From NCBI GenBank assembly GCA_963667375.1, contig OY763323.1, positions 1-64,000 of the forward strand: DNA of 64,000 nt, given 5' to 3'. The stretch comes from G963556115 sp963667375 (lineage in GTDB: Bacteria; Planctomycetota; SZUA-567). Positions 1 to 8,062 of the stretch are shown piece by piece. The translations under genes and the position numbers were made by a program. The notes beneath the pieces were generated by a model. It had not been told where the DNA came from and did no database searches. It saw only the letters and a program-made list of their open reading frames with translations. Each line of letters opens with the position of its first letter. The first letter of the stretch is position 1.

Positions 1-113
1 ATCCGGTCCGGCCGAATGCGGAACGGCCGCAACGCCACGCGCCACCAGCCCGTAGCCCCCAGGACCACGCCAAGCACCGCCAGGCCGACCACCAGATACG
101 CGACTTCAACCAT
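1..113 (-). CDS. Membrane-anchored protein, N-terminal fragment
   Basis: An ATG at 113 on the minus strand opens a frame that runs off the window start. The 37 visible residues begin MVEVAYLVVGLAVLGVVLGA, a hydrophobic stretch that forms one transmembrane helix or an uncleaved signal anchor, followed by an Arg-rich basic segment (RVALRPFRIRPDR), so the N-terminus is probably outside and the rest cytoplasmic. It is divergent from the nitrilase gene. Only the anchor is seen, so the function cannot be named. Confidence 0.5.
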   Translation of the reverse strand, partial: MVEVAYLVVGLAVLGVVLGATGWWRVALRPFRIRPDR

Positions 114-246
114 CCGTCCGGATCATCCCGCCGCCCGAAGACGAACGTCTTGGGTGAACAGCGCCATTATACTCGAACCGCGCAGTTCCCGTCCGCAGAA
201 GACACGGCCGCGCAGCGATTGACCTCTGCAACACCGGCCAACCATA

Positions 247-1158
247 ATGCCGTGCTGCTGCGAATCCAAGAGCGGAGCCAACAGCTTGTCCAGCGAACCG
301 GAACCTCGACACTTGCGCATTGCCACCCTTCAGCCAAACCTGAAACCGCAGGCAGCCATCGCCAACATGGTCCTGCTGAGGGAGCTGGTCGAGCAACTTG
401 TAGCCCAGGCCCCATTGGACATAGTCGTGCTGCCGGAGTTGTTTGACGGCTGGTATGCCCCACCTCGCGGCGCCGACCAGGCAGCCGACGCCCGGCGCTT
501 CCTGGCCAACCTCGCCCGCGCCGGCCGGGTGAACGTCATCGGCGGCAGCGTCGATCGTCCGCAGCCCGAGGGGCGGCCGCGGAACACCTGCTTCGTGATG
601 GATCGAGACGGCAACGAGATCGGCCACTACGACAAACGGGCGCTGTTCTCCCACGAAGCCGACCACCGCAGCCGGGGCGATTCCGCCGGCGTCTTCGAGG
701 TCGACGGCTTCCGCGTGGGCGTGCTGATTTGCGCCGATTTCTGGCACCCGGAATACGCCCGCGAGATGCTCGATGCCATCGACGTGCTCTGCGTGCCGGC
801 CAAGAGCGCGGTCCCCTCTGATAAGTACGTCGAGTACACCCGCACCCTCTGGGAGAGCCTGGCCCTGACCCGGGCCATGGAAAGCGCCGTAGCCGTAGTG
901 GTGGCTGACTGGTCCGCCGCCCGGCACGATGAGTCCCTGTCCGCCGGTGGTGCAGACACCCGCCGCACGTACTACACCTGCGGGACAAGCACGATCTGCG
1001 ACCCGGGCCACCGCCCCGACATCAGCCGCATCCAGCAGACCACCCACCGAGGCCAACCAGCCACCCTGCGAGCCGACATCGACCTTAACGCCCTGGCGGA
1101 ATACCGCGAGTACCGCCTGGCAGCCGGCCTGCTGCGGCGGGGATTCGGGCCTGTCTGA
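247..1158 (+). CDS. Carbon-nitrogen hydrolase (nitrilase superfamily)
   Basis: Predicted cytoplasmic amidase or nitrilase-fold enzyme hydrolysing a non-peptide C-N bond. The catalytic Glu-Lys-Cys triad is visible: E64 in LPELFDGW, K130 in GHYDKRALF and C162 in LICADFWHPE. The 303-residue length fits a single-domain family member. The first ~22 residues are Cys- and Ser-rich and not typical; the family fold starts at about residue 23 (LRIATLQPN), so a later start, for example the TTG at 286 behind a GGAG, is possible. The substrate cannot be told from sequence. The gene stands alone and an intrinsic terminator follows about 110 bp downstream. Confidence 0.85.
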   Translation: MPCCCESKSGANSLSSEPEPRHLRIATLQPNLKPQAAIANMVLLRELVEQLVAQAPLDIVVLPELFDGWYAPPRGADQAADARRFLANLARAGRVNVIGGSVDRPQPEGRPRNTCFVMDRDGNEIGHYDKRALFSHEADHRSRGDSAGVFEVDGFRVGVLICADFWHPEYAREMLDAIDVLCVPAKSAVPSDKYVEYTRTLWESLALTRAMESAVAVVVADWSAARHDESLSAGGADTRRTYYTCGTSTICDPGHRPDISRIQQTTHRGQPATLRADIDLNALAEYREYRLAAGLLRRGFGPV

Positions 1159-1265
1159 TTTTGTCGCAGCGGCTTGCCTTTGGAACTTTTTGGGCCTAAG
1201 AACGTATGAAGGTTAGAGGACCTCCGCTTTGAGCGGTCACCATAGCGCTTTTCCCCTCCGGAAAG

Positions 1266-1304
1266 CACCGGGCCTGTCATGGACAGTCAGCCCGGTGTTT
1301 TCTT
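1266..1304 (+). terminator. Intrinsic terminator after the nitrilase gene
   Basis: Perfect 8-bp stem CACCGGGC/GCCCGGTG (1266-1273 with 1290-1297), with an inner CTGTC/GACAG stem, followed by TTTTCTT. It lies between convergent genes. Confidence 0.65.
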
Positions 1305-1350
1305 GCGCCGACGAGGAGGCTCGCCACCCCGCCGATTCGGGGGTCGGCTG

Positions 1351-2010
1351 CTACAGGTTCTCGATGAAAAGCGACTTCTTGCGAAGGCCCCGCATTCGGG
1401 TCCGGATGGCCTCGGCCACCTCCTCGGCCTCGGTGATGCCCTCGATCAGCACGGTCTGGTCCGTCAGATCGGTGCTGAGCACCTCGACCGAACCCAGGCC
1501 TAACATCCTGTTTGAAAAGGACTTGCGAACGCGGACGTCGTCAACGCGGATCAGTTCAGTCTGGTCGATGGTCTGGCTGAACAGGCCGCGGTCGATGAAC
1601 AGACGCTCGTCACTGAGGCGGTAGCGCTGGCCGTAAACCCCTTGGATCACCTTGCTGCCGACCTTGGCGCCGGCCAGGACGATGGGCACAGCCGCGATCC
1701 AGAACGCCGCTCCGCCGGTCAGCCAGTCCACCTTGGCCGCCACCCAGCCGACGATGATCGCCCACAACAAGCTACCGGCCAACCAGACGAGAATGGCCCC
1801 CGCGAAGTGCTTCCAGTTGGTGCGGCCGACCCAGATCAGCTCCTCGGAGGAGGTCGTGCTGTCGGACTTGGCAGCATCCGGCTGCGGCGAGAGCGACGGC
1901 CGGCTGGAAGCCGGTTCGGCGGCGCCGGCCTCGTCGGCGGGGCTGTCTGTCGGAGGCGGTTTGGCGGGCGTCGGCTCGGGGTCGGTGCTGGGTTGCTGCT
2001 TCTCGTCCAT
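1351..2010 (-). CDS. Membrane protein with bacterial PH (bPH_2/DUF304) domain
   Basis: The start is set at ATG 2010 (MDEKQQP), which has GAGGAGCG just upstream; the open frame extends further 5' but reads as non-coding Arg/Pro-rich sequence. The 219-residue protein has a disordered Pro/Ala/Ser-rich N-terminus (about residues 1-60), two transmembrane helices (near HFAGAILVWLAGSLLWAIIV and FWIAAVPIVLAGA) and a C-terminal bPH_2 domain beginning QRYRLSDERLFIDRG. YdbS/YdbT-like relatives are inner-membrane proteins of unclear role. Nothing nearby defines its function. Confidence 0.75.
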   Translation of the reverse strand: MDEKQQPSTDPEPTPAKPPPTDSPADEAGAAEPASSRPSLSPQPDAAKSDSTTSSEELIWVGRTNWKHFAGAILVWLAGSLLWAIIVGWVAAKVDWLTGGAAFWIAAVPIVLAGAKVGSKVIQGVYGQRYRLSDERLFIDRGLFSQTIDQTELIRVDDVRVRKSFSNRMLGLGSVEVLSTDLTDQTVLIEGITEAEEVAEAIRTRMRGLRKKSLFIENL

Positions 2011-2260
2011 CGCTCGCTCCTCGTTCGACCCGGATGACCATCGGCGTGCCGCGGATGATAACGCCTTGGGGGCCGGCGGACACGCCGATTTTTTGCGCTT
2101 GACAAGGCGCAGGTGCATTCTTAAATGAGCGCGCCTGGGGGTGGAGCCCGGGCACCGTGGTTGTTGTCGCAGTGGCGTTGTGGTCGGGCGCGTGGCCCGG
2201 TAAGCCCAGGGGCTGCGACGTAAGTTCACAGTACTCTCGAATTGACTTGGTGACGTTAAC

Positions 2261-2650
2261 ATGTGCTCCTACGAACAGACGTTCTCAGATCCGGGTCTGG
2301 CCCTGGTCAGTCCTCACCCAGAGTTGGTCCCTGTTGTGTTTGCCCGTAGCGAAGCGGAGGCTGAGCACTACCGGGCCCTGTTGGACGCGGCGGGCGTGCC
2401 TGCGACGGTCGGGGACACGTCAGACACGCCGGCGGTAACCTGGTCGATCAACGGGGCCATTCCGGTCCTGGTGGCTGATGGTCTCCACGACAGCGCTTCG
2501 GAGGTGATCGCCGCTGCTCAACGACCCGCGCGAGCCGACTTCGACGAAGATTACGACGACGACGACGAGGACGACGACTTCGACGATGACGAAGACGAAG
2601 ACTTCGACGACGACGACGACGAGGACGACCTGGACGACGACTTCGACTGA
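2261..2650 (+). CDS. DUF2007-like protein with extreme acidic C-terminal tail
   Basis: 129 residues. Residues ~20-88 (VPVVFARSEAEAEHYRALL ... GAIPVLVADG) resemble the DUF2007 'putative signal transducing' fold, a small ferredoxin-like alpha/beta domain. From residue 93 to the end nearly every residue is Asp or Glu with a few Phe, Tyr and Leu, encoded mostly by GAC. Such tails are seen in other planctomycete proteins of this type; their role is unknown. The Shine-Dalgarno is weak (GGTGA). Confidence 0.7.
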   Translation: MCSYEQTFSDPGLALVSPHPELVPVVFARSEAEAEHYRALLDAAGVPATVGDTSDTPAVTWSINGAIPVLVADGLHDSASEVIAAAQRPARADFDEDYDDDDEDDDFDDDEDEDFDDDDDEDDLDDDFD

Positions 2651-2810
2651 TCCGACCCGGGCCCGACACCCGGGTGTAATGGTGATCCCGAAGGTCCGGC
2701 GGTGACGGCCGGTTCTCGAGGTCCAGGTAAATCGGTGCTACCCCCGCCCCTGCCCGCCACGGACAAACGAACCTGGCAATCCGCGCTGATTTCGCCGATA
2801 ATCACAGGTG

Positions 2811-3164
2811 ATGGCTAGCGAGTATACAGGTACGGAGCGGCGCGAGTCGTCCGGCTCGGATCGTCGCGACCGTCGGCGGGCGGTTGACCGCCGCAGCGGT
2901 CTGGACCGGCGTCGCGGTCCCGGCCGTCGCCGCGGCGACATCCGTCGGGCAGCGGAAGAGGGCGAGATCTCCGGCGAGCTGTTGGAGTTCGTGATGGCCA
3001 TTGACGAGTACAAGCGGGTCAACAGCCGTCCGTTTCCGTCGTGTTCGGAGATCTTCGAGATTATCCACTACCTGGGATATCGTAAGGTGGCTGGGCAGGC
3101 GAAACACATCAACTACCCGACGGACGCCGCCGAGCCGGTGGAAAGGCCTCCGGACGCTCGCTGA
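2811..3164 (+). CDS. Conserved hypothetical protein, Arg-rich N-terminus
   Basis: 117 residues from ATG 2811 (a GTG directly before it at 2808 is also possible). Residues 3-45 are a low-complexity basic stretch with repeated DRR and ERR units (e.g. DRRSGLDRRRGPGRRRGD), likely disordered and able to bind nucleic acid or acidic surfaces. Residues ~46-100 form a compact helical segment (GELLEFVMAIDEYKR ... EIFEIIHYLGYRKVA) that could be a winged-helix-like unit. It is followed one base later by the next gene, so the two are probably co-transcribed. No function recognised. Confidence 0.65.
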   Translation: MASEYTGTERRESSGSDRRDRRRAVDRRSGLDRRRGPGRRRGDIRRAAEEGEISGELLEFVMAIDEYKRVNSRPFPSCSEIFEIIHYLGYRKVAGQAKHINYPTDAAEPVERPPDAR

Positions 3165-3165
3165 C

Positions 3166-3825
3166 ATGGAAAGCACTTACCAAGTCATCCTGTTGCTGAA
3201 GTTGCTGCTGCTGGTGGGCCCGCTGGCGGTCTACTTCATGGTCCTGGGGCTGCTCAACAGCCAGCCCGCGGCGCGGCTGATGGACGCCCGCCGAGACTTT
3301 GCAGTGCTGACCTTGGCGGTGTGCCCGGTGCTGCTGGTGCCGGCCACTGCGTTGTGGCAGCAAGGGCACGGTTGGCTGCTGGTGCCCGGCTTTGCAGTGG
3401 TGGCCTTGGTGATGCGAGCCCTGCTGCCCGGACCGAACAGCGGCTGGGTGGTGTACAACCTTTCTGTTCATCGAGCCCGCGTTCTTCTCGAACGATGCCT
3501 GCGCGAACTGGGCTGGCAGTACGAGGTCGTTGACGGCGTTCACCGGCTGGAGGAACAGGGTCTGGAGATTCAGCTTTCCAGCTTGCCGGTGTTGCGGAAC
3601 GTGACGTACCACCTTCGTTATGCCGACGAGGCCGACCGGACGGCTGTGTCCCGATCGCTGGGCGAAAGACTGGGGGCCGCGTTGGCTCGCCAGCAGCTTC
3701 TGCCGTCGTTGGCTGGTTCCTGCCTGATGATGCTGGGGGTCGGCTTGATGGTGCTGCCGTTGTGGATGATGTCCCGCCACAGTGACGCCATCGCCGAGGT
3801 CGTCACCCGCCTGCTGATTTCTTAA
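3166..3825 (+). CDS. Integral membrane protein of unknown function
   Basis: 219 residues, ATG 3166 one base after the stop of the preceding gene. Transmembrane helices occur near residues 7-28, 44-62 and 66-85, and a last one around 185-205 (LAGSCLMMLGVGLMVLPLWM). Between them is a soluble ~90-residue domain (VYNLSVHRARVLLERCLREL...) with alternating strands and helices. Tight coupling to the upstream Arg-rich gene suggests a joint role. No family recognised. Confidence 0.65.
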   Translation: MESTYQVILLLKLLLLVGPLAVYFMVLGLLNSQPAARLMDARRDFAVLTLAVCPVLLVPATALWQQGHGWLLVPGFAVVALVMRALLPGPNSGWVVYNLSVHRARVLLERCLRELGWQYEVVDGVHRLEEQGLEIQLSSLPVLRNVTYHLRYADEADRTAVSRSLGERLGAALARQQLLPSLAGSCLMMLGVGLMVLPLWMMSRHSDAIAEVVTRLLIS

Positions 3826-4289
3826 AGCGCCAGGATGCTGCACCAACGCGGGAGGAACGCCCGGCTTGGGCGCGGTCTTGCGTTGCGCACGTCCGGAAGG
3901 TCTTACCTGTTTTTTTGTGTGGATTTAATCGGATACTAAAGGTTTTTGGTTGCACGACTTGCAGCGGGCGGGTAACCTTCGCTCGGTAAAAGAGGCGCGG
4001 AAGATCGTGGCTGCCACAGAGAGGCAGATGGCCTGATAGCGATCGGGTCTTTGCAGGCAGACGATCTTGGACAAAGCGGGCGACACGGCTGAGCTGAACG
4101 AACGCGGAGGCGAAAGCGGTGACGGAGGGGGTCATCTCCACCGCCGCTGTTTCAAGGTCTCGAGAGGTCGCAGTTGCGGCCGGCAGGGTATCGTTGCGGC
4201 CCGTTGGGGCGCACAGTGTGACCGGAGCGTTGCCATAAGATCAGCCTCGCGCGGCAGCGTGGGGACGTCATAGGACTCTCTCTCTCCCT
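3826..4289. other. Gene-free stretch with complementary segments
   Basis: No convincing ORF on either strand. AAGATCGT (4001-4008) and CTGCC (4011-4015) are complementary to GGCAG (4056-4060) and ACGATCTT (4061-4068), giving a 13-bp helix with a 2-nt bulge. Further GC-rich inverted segments follow up to 4270, and the region ends at an intrinsic terminator (4290-4336). It may encode a non-coding RNA on the plus strand; it does not match tmRNA, RNase P, SRP RNA or common riboswitch cores that I know. Confidence 0.35.
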
Positions 4290-4336
4290 CCCAGGTGCGG
4301 GTCGCTCTTTGCGGTGATCCTCGCCTGGGCTTTTTT
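4290..4336 (+). terminator. Intrinsic terminator with T6 tract
   Basis: Stem CCCAGGTG/CGCCTGGG (one wobble pair) followed by CTTTTTT. The bases after the T-run (GCCCAGG) can also pair with CCTGGGC, an alternative hairpin. No plus-strand ORF ends close upstream, which is why an RNA gene is suspected. Confidence 0.6.
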
Positions 4337-4463
4337 GTGCCCAGGCGGCCTCACGCTGAGGCGCTGAGGCGCAGAGATCGCGGACCAGGACAAAGAGAAG
4401 GTGTTGTTCGTGCTCTCGGTGGGCTGGGCGTGTCTGCGTGATGGTTGCCGCCGGCGGGGGAAG

Positions 4464-4880
4464 TCAGCTATCCAAGGTGATGCTGCGGTTGTCCGTTTCG
4501 TCCTTGGCGGTCATTGAATAGCGGCCGTCCTGCCTTCGGTGGTTGACCTCGAGCTTCTGCCGGTACAGATCATAGACGTCCTCGGCATTCAGCCCGACGC
4601 ACTGGGCCAGGCTTACCCAGAAGAACAGTAAATCGATGACCTCGACGCGGGCGTTCTGCAGATCGTGCAGGGCGAACCGGCGGCCTTCTTTGGCTTCGCT
4701 GCACCAATGTTTCCAGAAAGTGCAGTCGCGCAGCTCCTCCAGCTCGTTGCTGGCGGCGGCGATGTAATCGTTGAGCCACCGGCCGGCCACGTCGGGGTCG
4801 AACTTGTCCCGCAGGGCCTGGGTGTCAAAACCGACGCGCTTGTTTAGCTCAGCTTGAAGTCTGAAAATCTCGTCGAGCAC
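4464..4880 (-). CDS. dUTPase_2/MazG-like NTP pyrophosphohydrolase
   Basis: Predicted all-alpha nucleotide pyrophosphohydrolase of the dimeric dUTPase type, which removes pyrophosphate from dUTP or a related nucleotide with Mg2+. Visible signatures are NELEELRD, EVIDLLFFWVSLAQCVGL (the ExxxD metal helix) and the C-terminal DLYRQKLEVNHRRQDGRYS, close to the K-xxN-xRQ-G-Y motif of dimeric dUTPases. I place the start at GTG 4880 (VLDEIFRLQ) because AGGAGCG lies 6 bp upstream; an upstream TTG at 4910 is the alternative. Length 138 residues. The substrate is inferred. Confidence 0.7.
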   Translation of the reverse strand: MLDEIFRLQAELNKRVGFDTQALRDKFDPDVAGRWLNDYIAAASNELEELRDCTFWKHWCSEAKEGRRFALHDLQNARVEVIDLLFFWVSLAQCVGLNAEDVYDLYRQKLEVNHRRQDGRYSMTAKDETDNRSITLDS

Positions 4881-5173
4881 AGGACCGCTCCTTGGCAGGG
4901 ACGCAGGCAATCAGCGCCTGCAAAGGGGGGATTCTAGAGGTTGACTCGACAACGGGCAAACCGCCCGGCCGCGAAGGCGGCGTCCGGCAGGCGGGCGGCC
5001 GCTCCGGCGTCCGTGCGGCTGGGTCGTGTTGCGAGCCGGTGGGTGGCGGGATTTGGCTGAAAAGGGGGTTGACAGGGTGTCCGGGTCATCATATCCCACC
5101 GGCGATTGGACTTGGTTGTTTTGTACCTTTTGACGCCTGCGGAGGGCGTCGAGAACCTGTGGAGTAGGATCCA

Positions 5174-5398
5174 ATGGCAAAGTTCAAGATTACCGTGACC
5201 GACGAGTGCATCGGCGACGGGCTGTGTGTGGACGAGGCCCCGAACACGTTCGAGATGAACGACGACAACGTGGCCTTCGTCAAGGACGCAGGCGGGGACA
5301 ACGAAGAAGCCATCATGGCTGCGGCGGAGGGCTGCCCGGTCGACGCCATCATCGTGGTCGACGAAGAGTCCGGCAAGCAGGTATACCCCGAGGAGTAA
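5174..5398 (+). CDS. Single-cluster ferredoxin with Asp at a cluster-ligand position
   Basis: A 74-residue acidic electron carrier. The cluster motif reads C12-I-G-D15-G-L-C18 with a distal C54-P55, so the second cysteine of the usual CxxCxxC is Asp, as in Pyrococcus furiosus ferredoxin (CIGDAIC), where Asp ligates the [4Fe-4S] cluster and [3Fe-4S]/[4Fe-4S] interconversion occurs. Only three cysteines are present. GGAGTAGGATCC precedes the ATG. A strong terminator follows, so the gene is monocistronic and probably a general electron carrier. Confidence 0.88.
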   Translation: MAKFKITVTDECIGDGLCVDEAPNTFEMNDDNVAFVKDAGGDNEEAIMAAAEGCPVDAIIVVDEESGKQVYPEE

Positions 5399-5464
5399 CC
5401 GCCCGGGGGGTGCTTCGCGTGGCGGGTGCGGTGCCTGCCGTTCCATATTGCTGACTTGACAAAC

Positions 5465-5511
5465 AACAACCGCCCGGCTCGCTGCGGAGCGTTGCCGGAG
5501 CGGTTGTTTTT
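5465..5511 (+). terminator. Intrinsic terminator of the ferredoxin gene
   Basis: Stem AACAACCGC (5465-5473) with GCGGTTGTT (5500-5508), a GC-rich internal part, and a five-T tract ending at 5511. Confidence 0.8.
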
Positions 5512-5608
5512 GCGCGCAGGCCCCCTGCGCACGACGACACTACGAGTGGAATCTTCGCTCGCGGGCTGCTATCCTCGTACCAGCGGTCCCTGACAGATAC
5601 GAGTGGCT

Positions 5609-8014
5609 ATGGATTCCGAACAGTTCCTGCACCGGCTGTGCGCGTCGGACCGCTATCGAGATCAGATCGTTACCACCCGGGTGCTGCCGGCTAGACCGGC
5701 CCGGTTCGCCGAGCCGAAGCGGGACCTGCACTCGGCCCTGCAATCCGCGTTGGCTGACCAGGGGGTCAGCCGCCTCTACACGCACCAGGCCGCCGCCTTG
5801 GACACCATTTCCGACGGACGCGACGTGGTCGTGGTGACCGGCACGGCTTCGGGCAAGACGCTGTGCTACAACCTGCCCGTCGTCAGTCGGGTGCTGGCTG
5901 ATCCGCAAGCCCGGGCGTTGTACCTGTTTCCGACCAAGGCCCTGGCCCAGGACCAACTCGGCGGGTTGCAGCGGCTGCTGGACGCCGACCCGCGACTGGC
6001 CCACATCAAGGCTTCGACCTACGACGGCGACACGCCCGCCAGCCGACGCAAGGCGGCTCGGGCTGGGGCGTCGATCATCCTGACCAACCCGGACATGCTG
6101 CACCACACGATCCTGCCGCAGCACGGGCGATGGAAGCGCGAAGGGTTCCTGGCCAACCTGCGATACGTGATCATCGACGAACTGCACACCTACCGGGGGA
6201 TCTTCGGGTCACACGTGGCCGGCGTGATTCGTCGCTTGCGGCGGGTCTGCCAGCCGGAGTGCGATCCGCTGTTCATCTGCTGTAGCGCCACCATTGCCAA
6301 CCCGGCTGAGCTGGCCAGCCAGTTGATCGGGCGGGAGGCGAGCGTAATCGACGACGACGGCTCGCCGCGGGGCCGAAAGCACTTCGTGCTCTGGAACCCG
6401 CCGTTTGCCGGGCCGGACGGCCTCGAACGGCGGTCGGCCAACGTCGAGGCCCAACACCTGATGCATGACCTGGTCGTGGAGGGCGCTCAGACGATCACCT
6501 TTGCCAAGTCGCGGGTGGCGGCAGAGCTGATCTACAAGTATCTGCGGGACAGCCTGGCCAAGCGGCACCCGGCGCTCGCCAAACGGGTCCGGCCATATCG
6601 CGGGGGCTATCTGCCCAACGAGCGCCGCCAGATCGAACAGGAGCTGTTTTCCGGCCGACTGCTCGGCGTGTGCAGTACGAACGCCCTGGAACTAGGCATC
6701 GACGTAGGCTCGTTGGATGCCGCCTTGATCGTTGGCTTTCCGGGGACGATATGCAGCACGCTGCAACAGGCGGGCCGGGCCGGTCGGGCACGGGACGACT
6801 CGCTGTGCGTGCTGATCGCCTACAACGATCCGATCGACCAATACCTGATGCGGCGGCCGGCGTACTTCTTCGAGCAATCGCCCGAACATGCCGCGATTGA
6901 CCCGTTCAACGAGCGTATCTTCGCCGACCAGCTTCGGTGTGCTGCGGCGGAACTGCCGGTCTCGCCGACTGACGAAGCCTACTTCGGGCCCGAGATCACC
7001 CGGCGCTGCGCCGAATTGGCTGACAGGCAGTCCGCCGACGAATTCTGGTACCGCTTTGAATCCGGTGATACGTATCGCTATCAGGTGACCAGCGGGGCCC
7101 TGCCGCACCACGGCGTCGATCTGCGGATGATCGGCCACGAGACGTTCAGCATCGTCGAGGTCGGCCCGGACATCGAACCGCAGACCATCGGGAACATCGA
7201 TTCCATCTCGGCCCCGGAGCTGGTCTACCCGCACGCGGTCTATCTGCACGAGGGCGTCAACTACCTGGTTCGCGAATTGGACTACGAGGGCAAGATCGCC
7301 CGGGTCGAGCGGACCGACGTGGACTACTACACGCAGGTCGTGCTGGCGTCGCAGGCCCGGATCCTGGACACCGACCGGCAGGAGCCGTTTAACGGCGGCA
7401 CGAAGTTCTTCGGGCGGCTGGACGTCGCCTGGCAGTCGGTGGCCTTCAAGAAGATCAAGTACTACACGCTGGAGAACATCGGCCAGGAGAACCTGGACCT
7501 GCCGCGGTTGAACATCCCCACCACCGGCCTGTGGGCGGTGCCGCCGGCTGAGATCATGCTGGAACTGGCGGCGGCCGGATATCAGCCGATCGAAGGGCTG
7601 GTGGGCGTGCGGAACCTGCTGCTGGTGACGGTGCCTATGCTGGCTATGTGCGACCGGCGGGACGTGTCCGGGCTGGTGGACTCGTCCAACCTGGGCGTGC
7701 CGGCCATGTTCGTCTACGACCGCTACGTGGGCGGCCTGGGCTACGCCGAAAAGGGCTACGAGTTCTTCGGTCAGCTCTTGGCGTTTTGCCGCGAGTTGAT
7801 CGAGGAATGCCCCTGCGACGAGGGCTGCCCGTCGTGCGTGGGTTTGGCCAATCTCCGCCCGCCGCTGCACCACGACCCGGACCTGGCCGGCGGCTATGCC
7901 ATACCGGACAAGGACGCCGCCAGGGTGCTGCTGCGTCTTTGGCTGGGCAGGCAGGCGGAGTCAGCGCAAACGTCTCAAGTTGTCGACTTGTCGTGTCCCA
8001 ATCGCCAAGTCTAA
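5609..8014 (+). CDS. MrfA-like DEAD/DEAH-box helicase with DUF1998 domain
   Basis: 801 residues from ATG 5609 (a GTG at 5603 is an alternative). Superfamily 2 helicase: Walker A GTASGKT at 78-84, motif II DELH at 190-193, motif III SAT in CCSATIANP, and motif VI QQAGRAGR after ALELGIDVGSLDA. The C-terminus carries the Cys cluster CPCDEGCPSC (about 733-741), the zinc-binding signature of the DUF1998/MZB domain. B. subtilis MrfA (YprA) acts in mitomycin-lesion repair with the exonuclease MrfB, and yeast Hrq1 is related. No mrfB-like neighbour is visible. Predicted cytoplasmic 3'-5' DNA helicase. Confidence 0.88.
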   Translation: MDSEQFLHRLCASDRYRDQIVTTRVLPARPARFAEPKRDLHSALQSALADQGVSRLYTHQAAALDTISDGRDVVVVTGTASGKTLCYNLPVVSRVLADPQARALYLFPTKALAQDQLGGLQRLLDADPRLAHIKASTYDGDTPASRRKAARAGASIILTNPDMLHHTILPQHGRWKREGFLANLRYVIIDELHTYRGIFGSHVAGVIRRLRRVCQPECDPLFICCSATIANPAELASQLIGREASVIDDDGSPRGRKHFVLWNPPFAGPDGLERRSANVEAQHLMHDLVVEGAQTITFAKSRVAAELIYKYLRDSLAKRHPALAKRVRPYRGGYLPNERRQIEQELFSGRLLGVCSTNALELGIDVGSLDAALIVGFPGTICSTLQQAGRAGRARDDSLCVLIAYNDPIDQYLMRRPAYFFEQSPEHAAIDPFNERIFADQLRCAAAELPVSPTDEAYFGPEITRRCAELADRQSADEFWYRFESGDTYRYQVTSGALPHHGVDLRMIGHETFSIVEVGPDIEPQTIGNIDSISAPELVYPHAVYLHEGVNYLVRELDYEGKIARVERTDVDYYTQVVLASQARILDTDRQEPFNGGTKFFGRLDVAWQSVAFKKIKYYTLENIGQENLDLPRLNIPTTGLWAVPPAEIMLELAAAGYQPIEGLVGVRNLLLVTVPMLAMCDRRDVSGLVDSSNLGVPAMFVYDRYVGGLGYAEKGYEFFGQLLAFCRELIEECPCDEGCPSCVGLANLRPPLHHDPDLAGGYAIPDKDAARVLLRLWLGRQAESAQTSQVVDLSCPNRQV

Positions 8015-8062
8015 GTTGGCCGGCACTATGTCGGCCCGTCAGGCGGCCTTTTCAACGGCCCA

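Noticed and set aside
106..1056. 316-codon minus-strand frame opposite the nitrilase gene
   Set aside because: Shadow of the nitrilase in GC-rich DNA; no family motifs or ribosome site.
6692..7873. 393-codon minus-strand frame inside the helicase gene
   Set aside because: Antisense shadow; composition is Arg/His/Val-rich without motifs.
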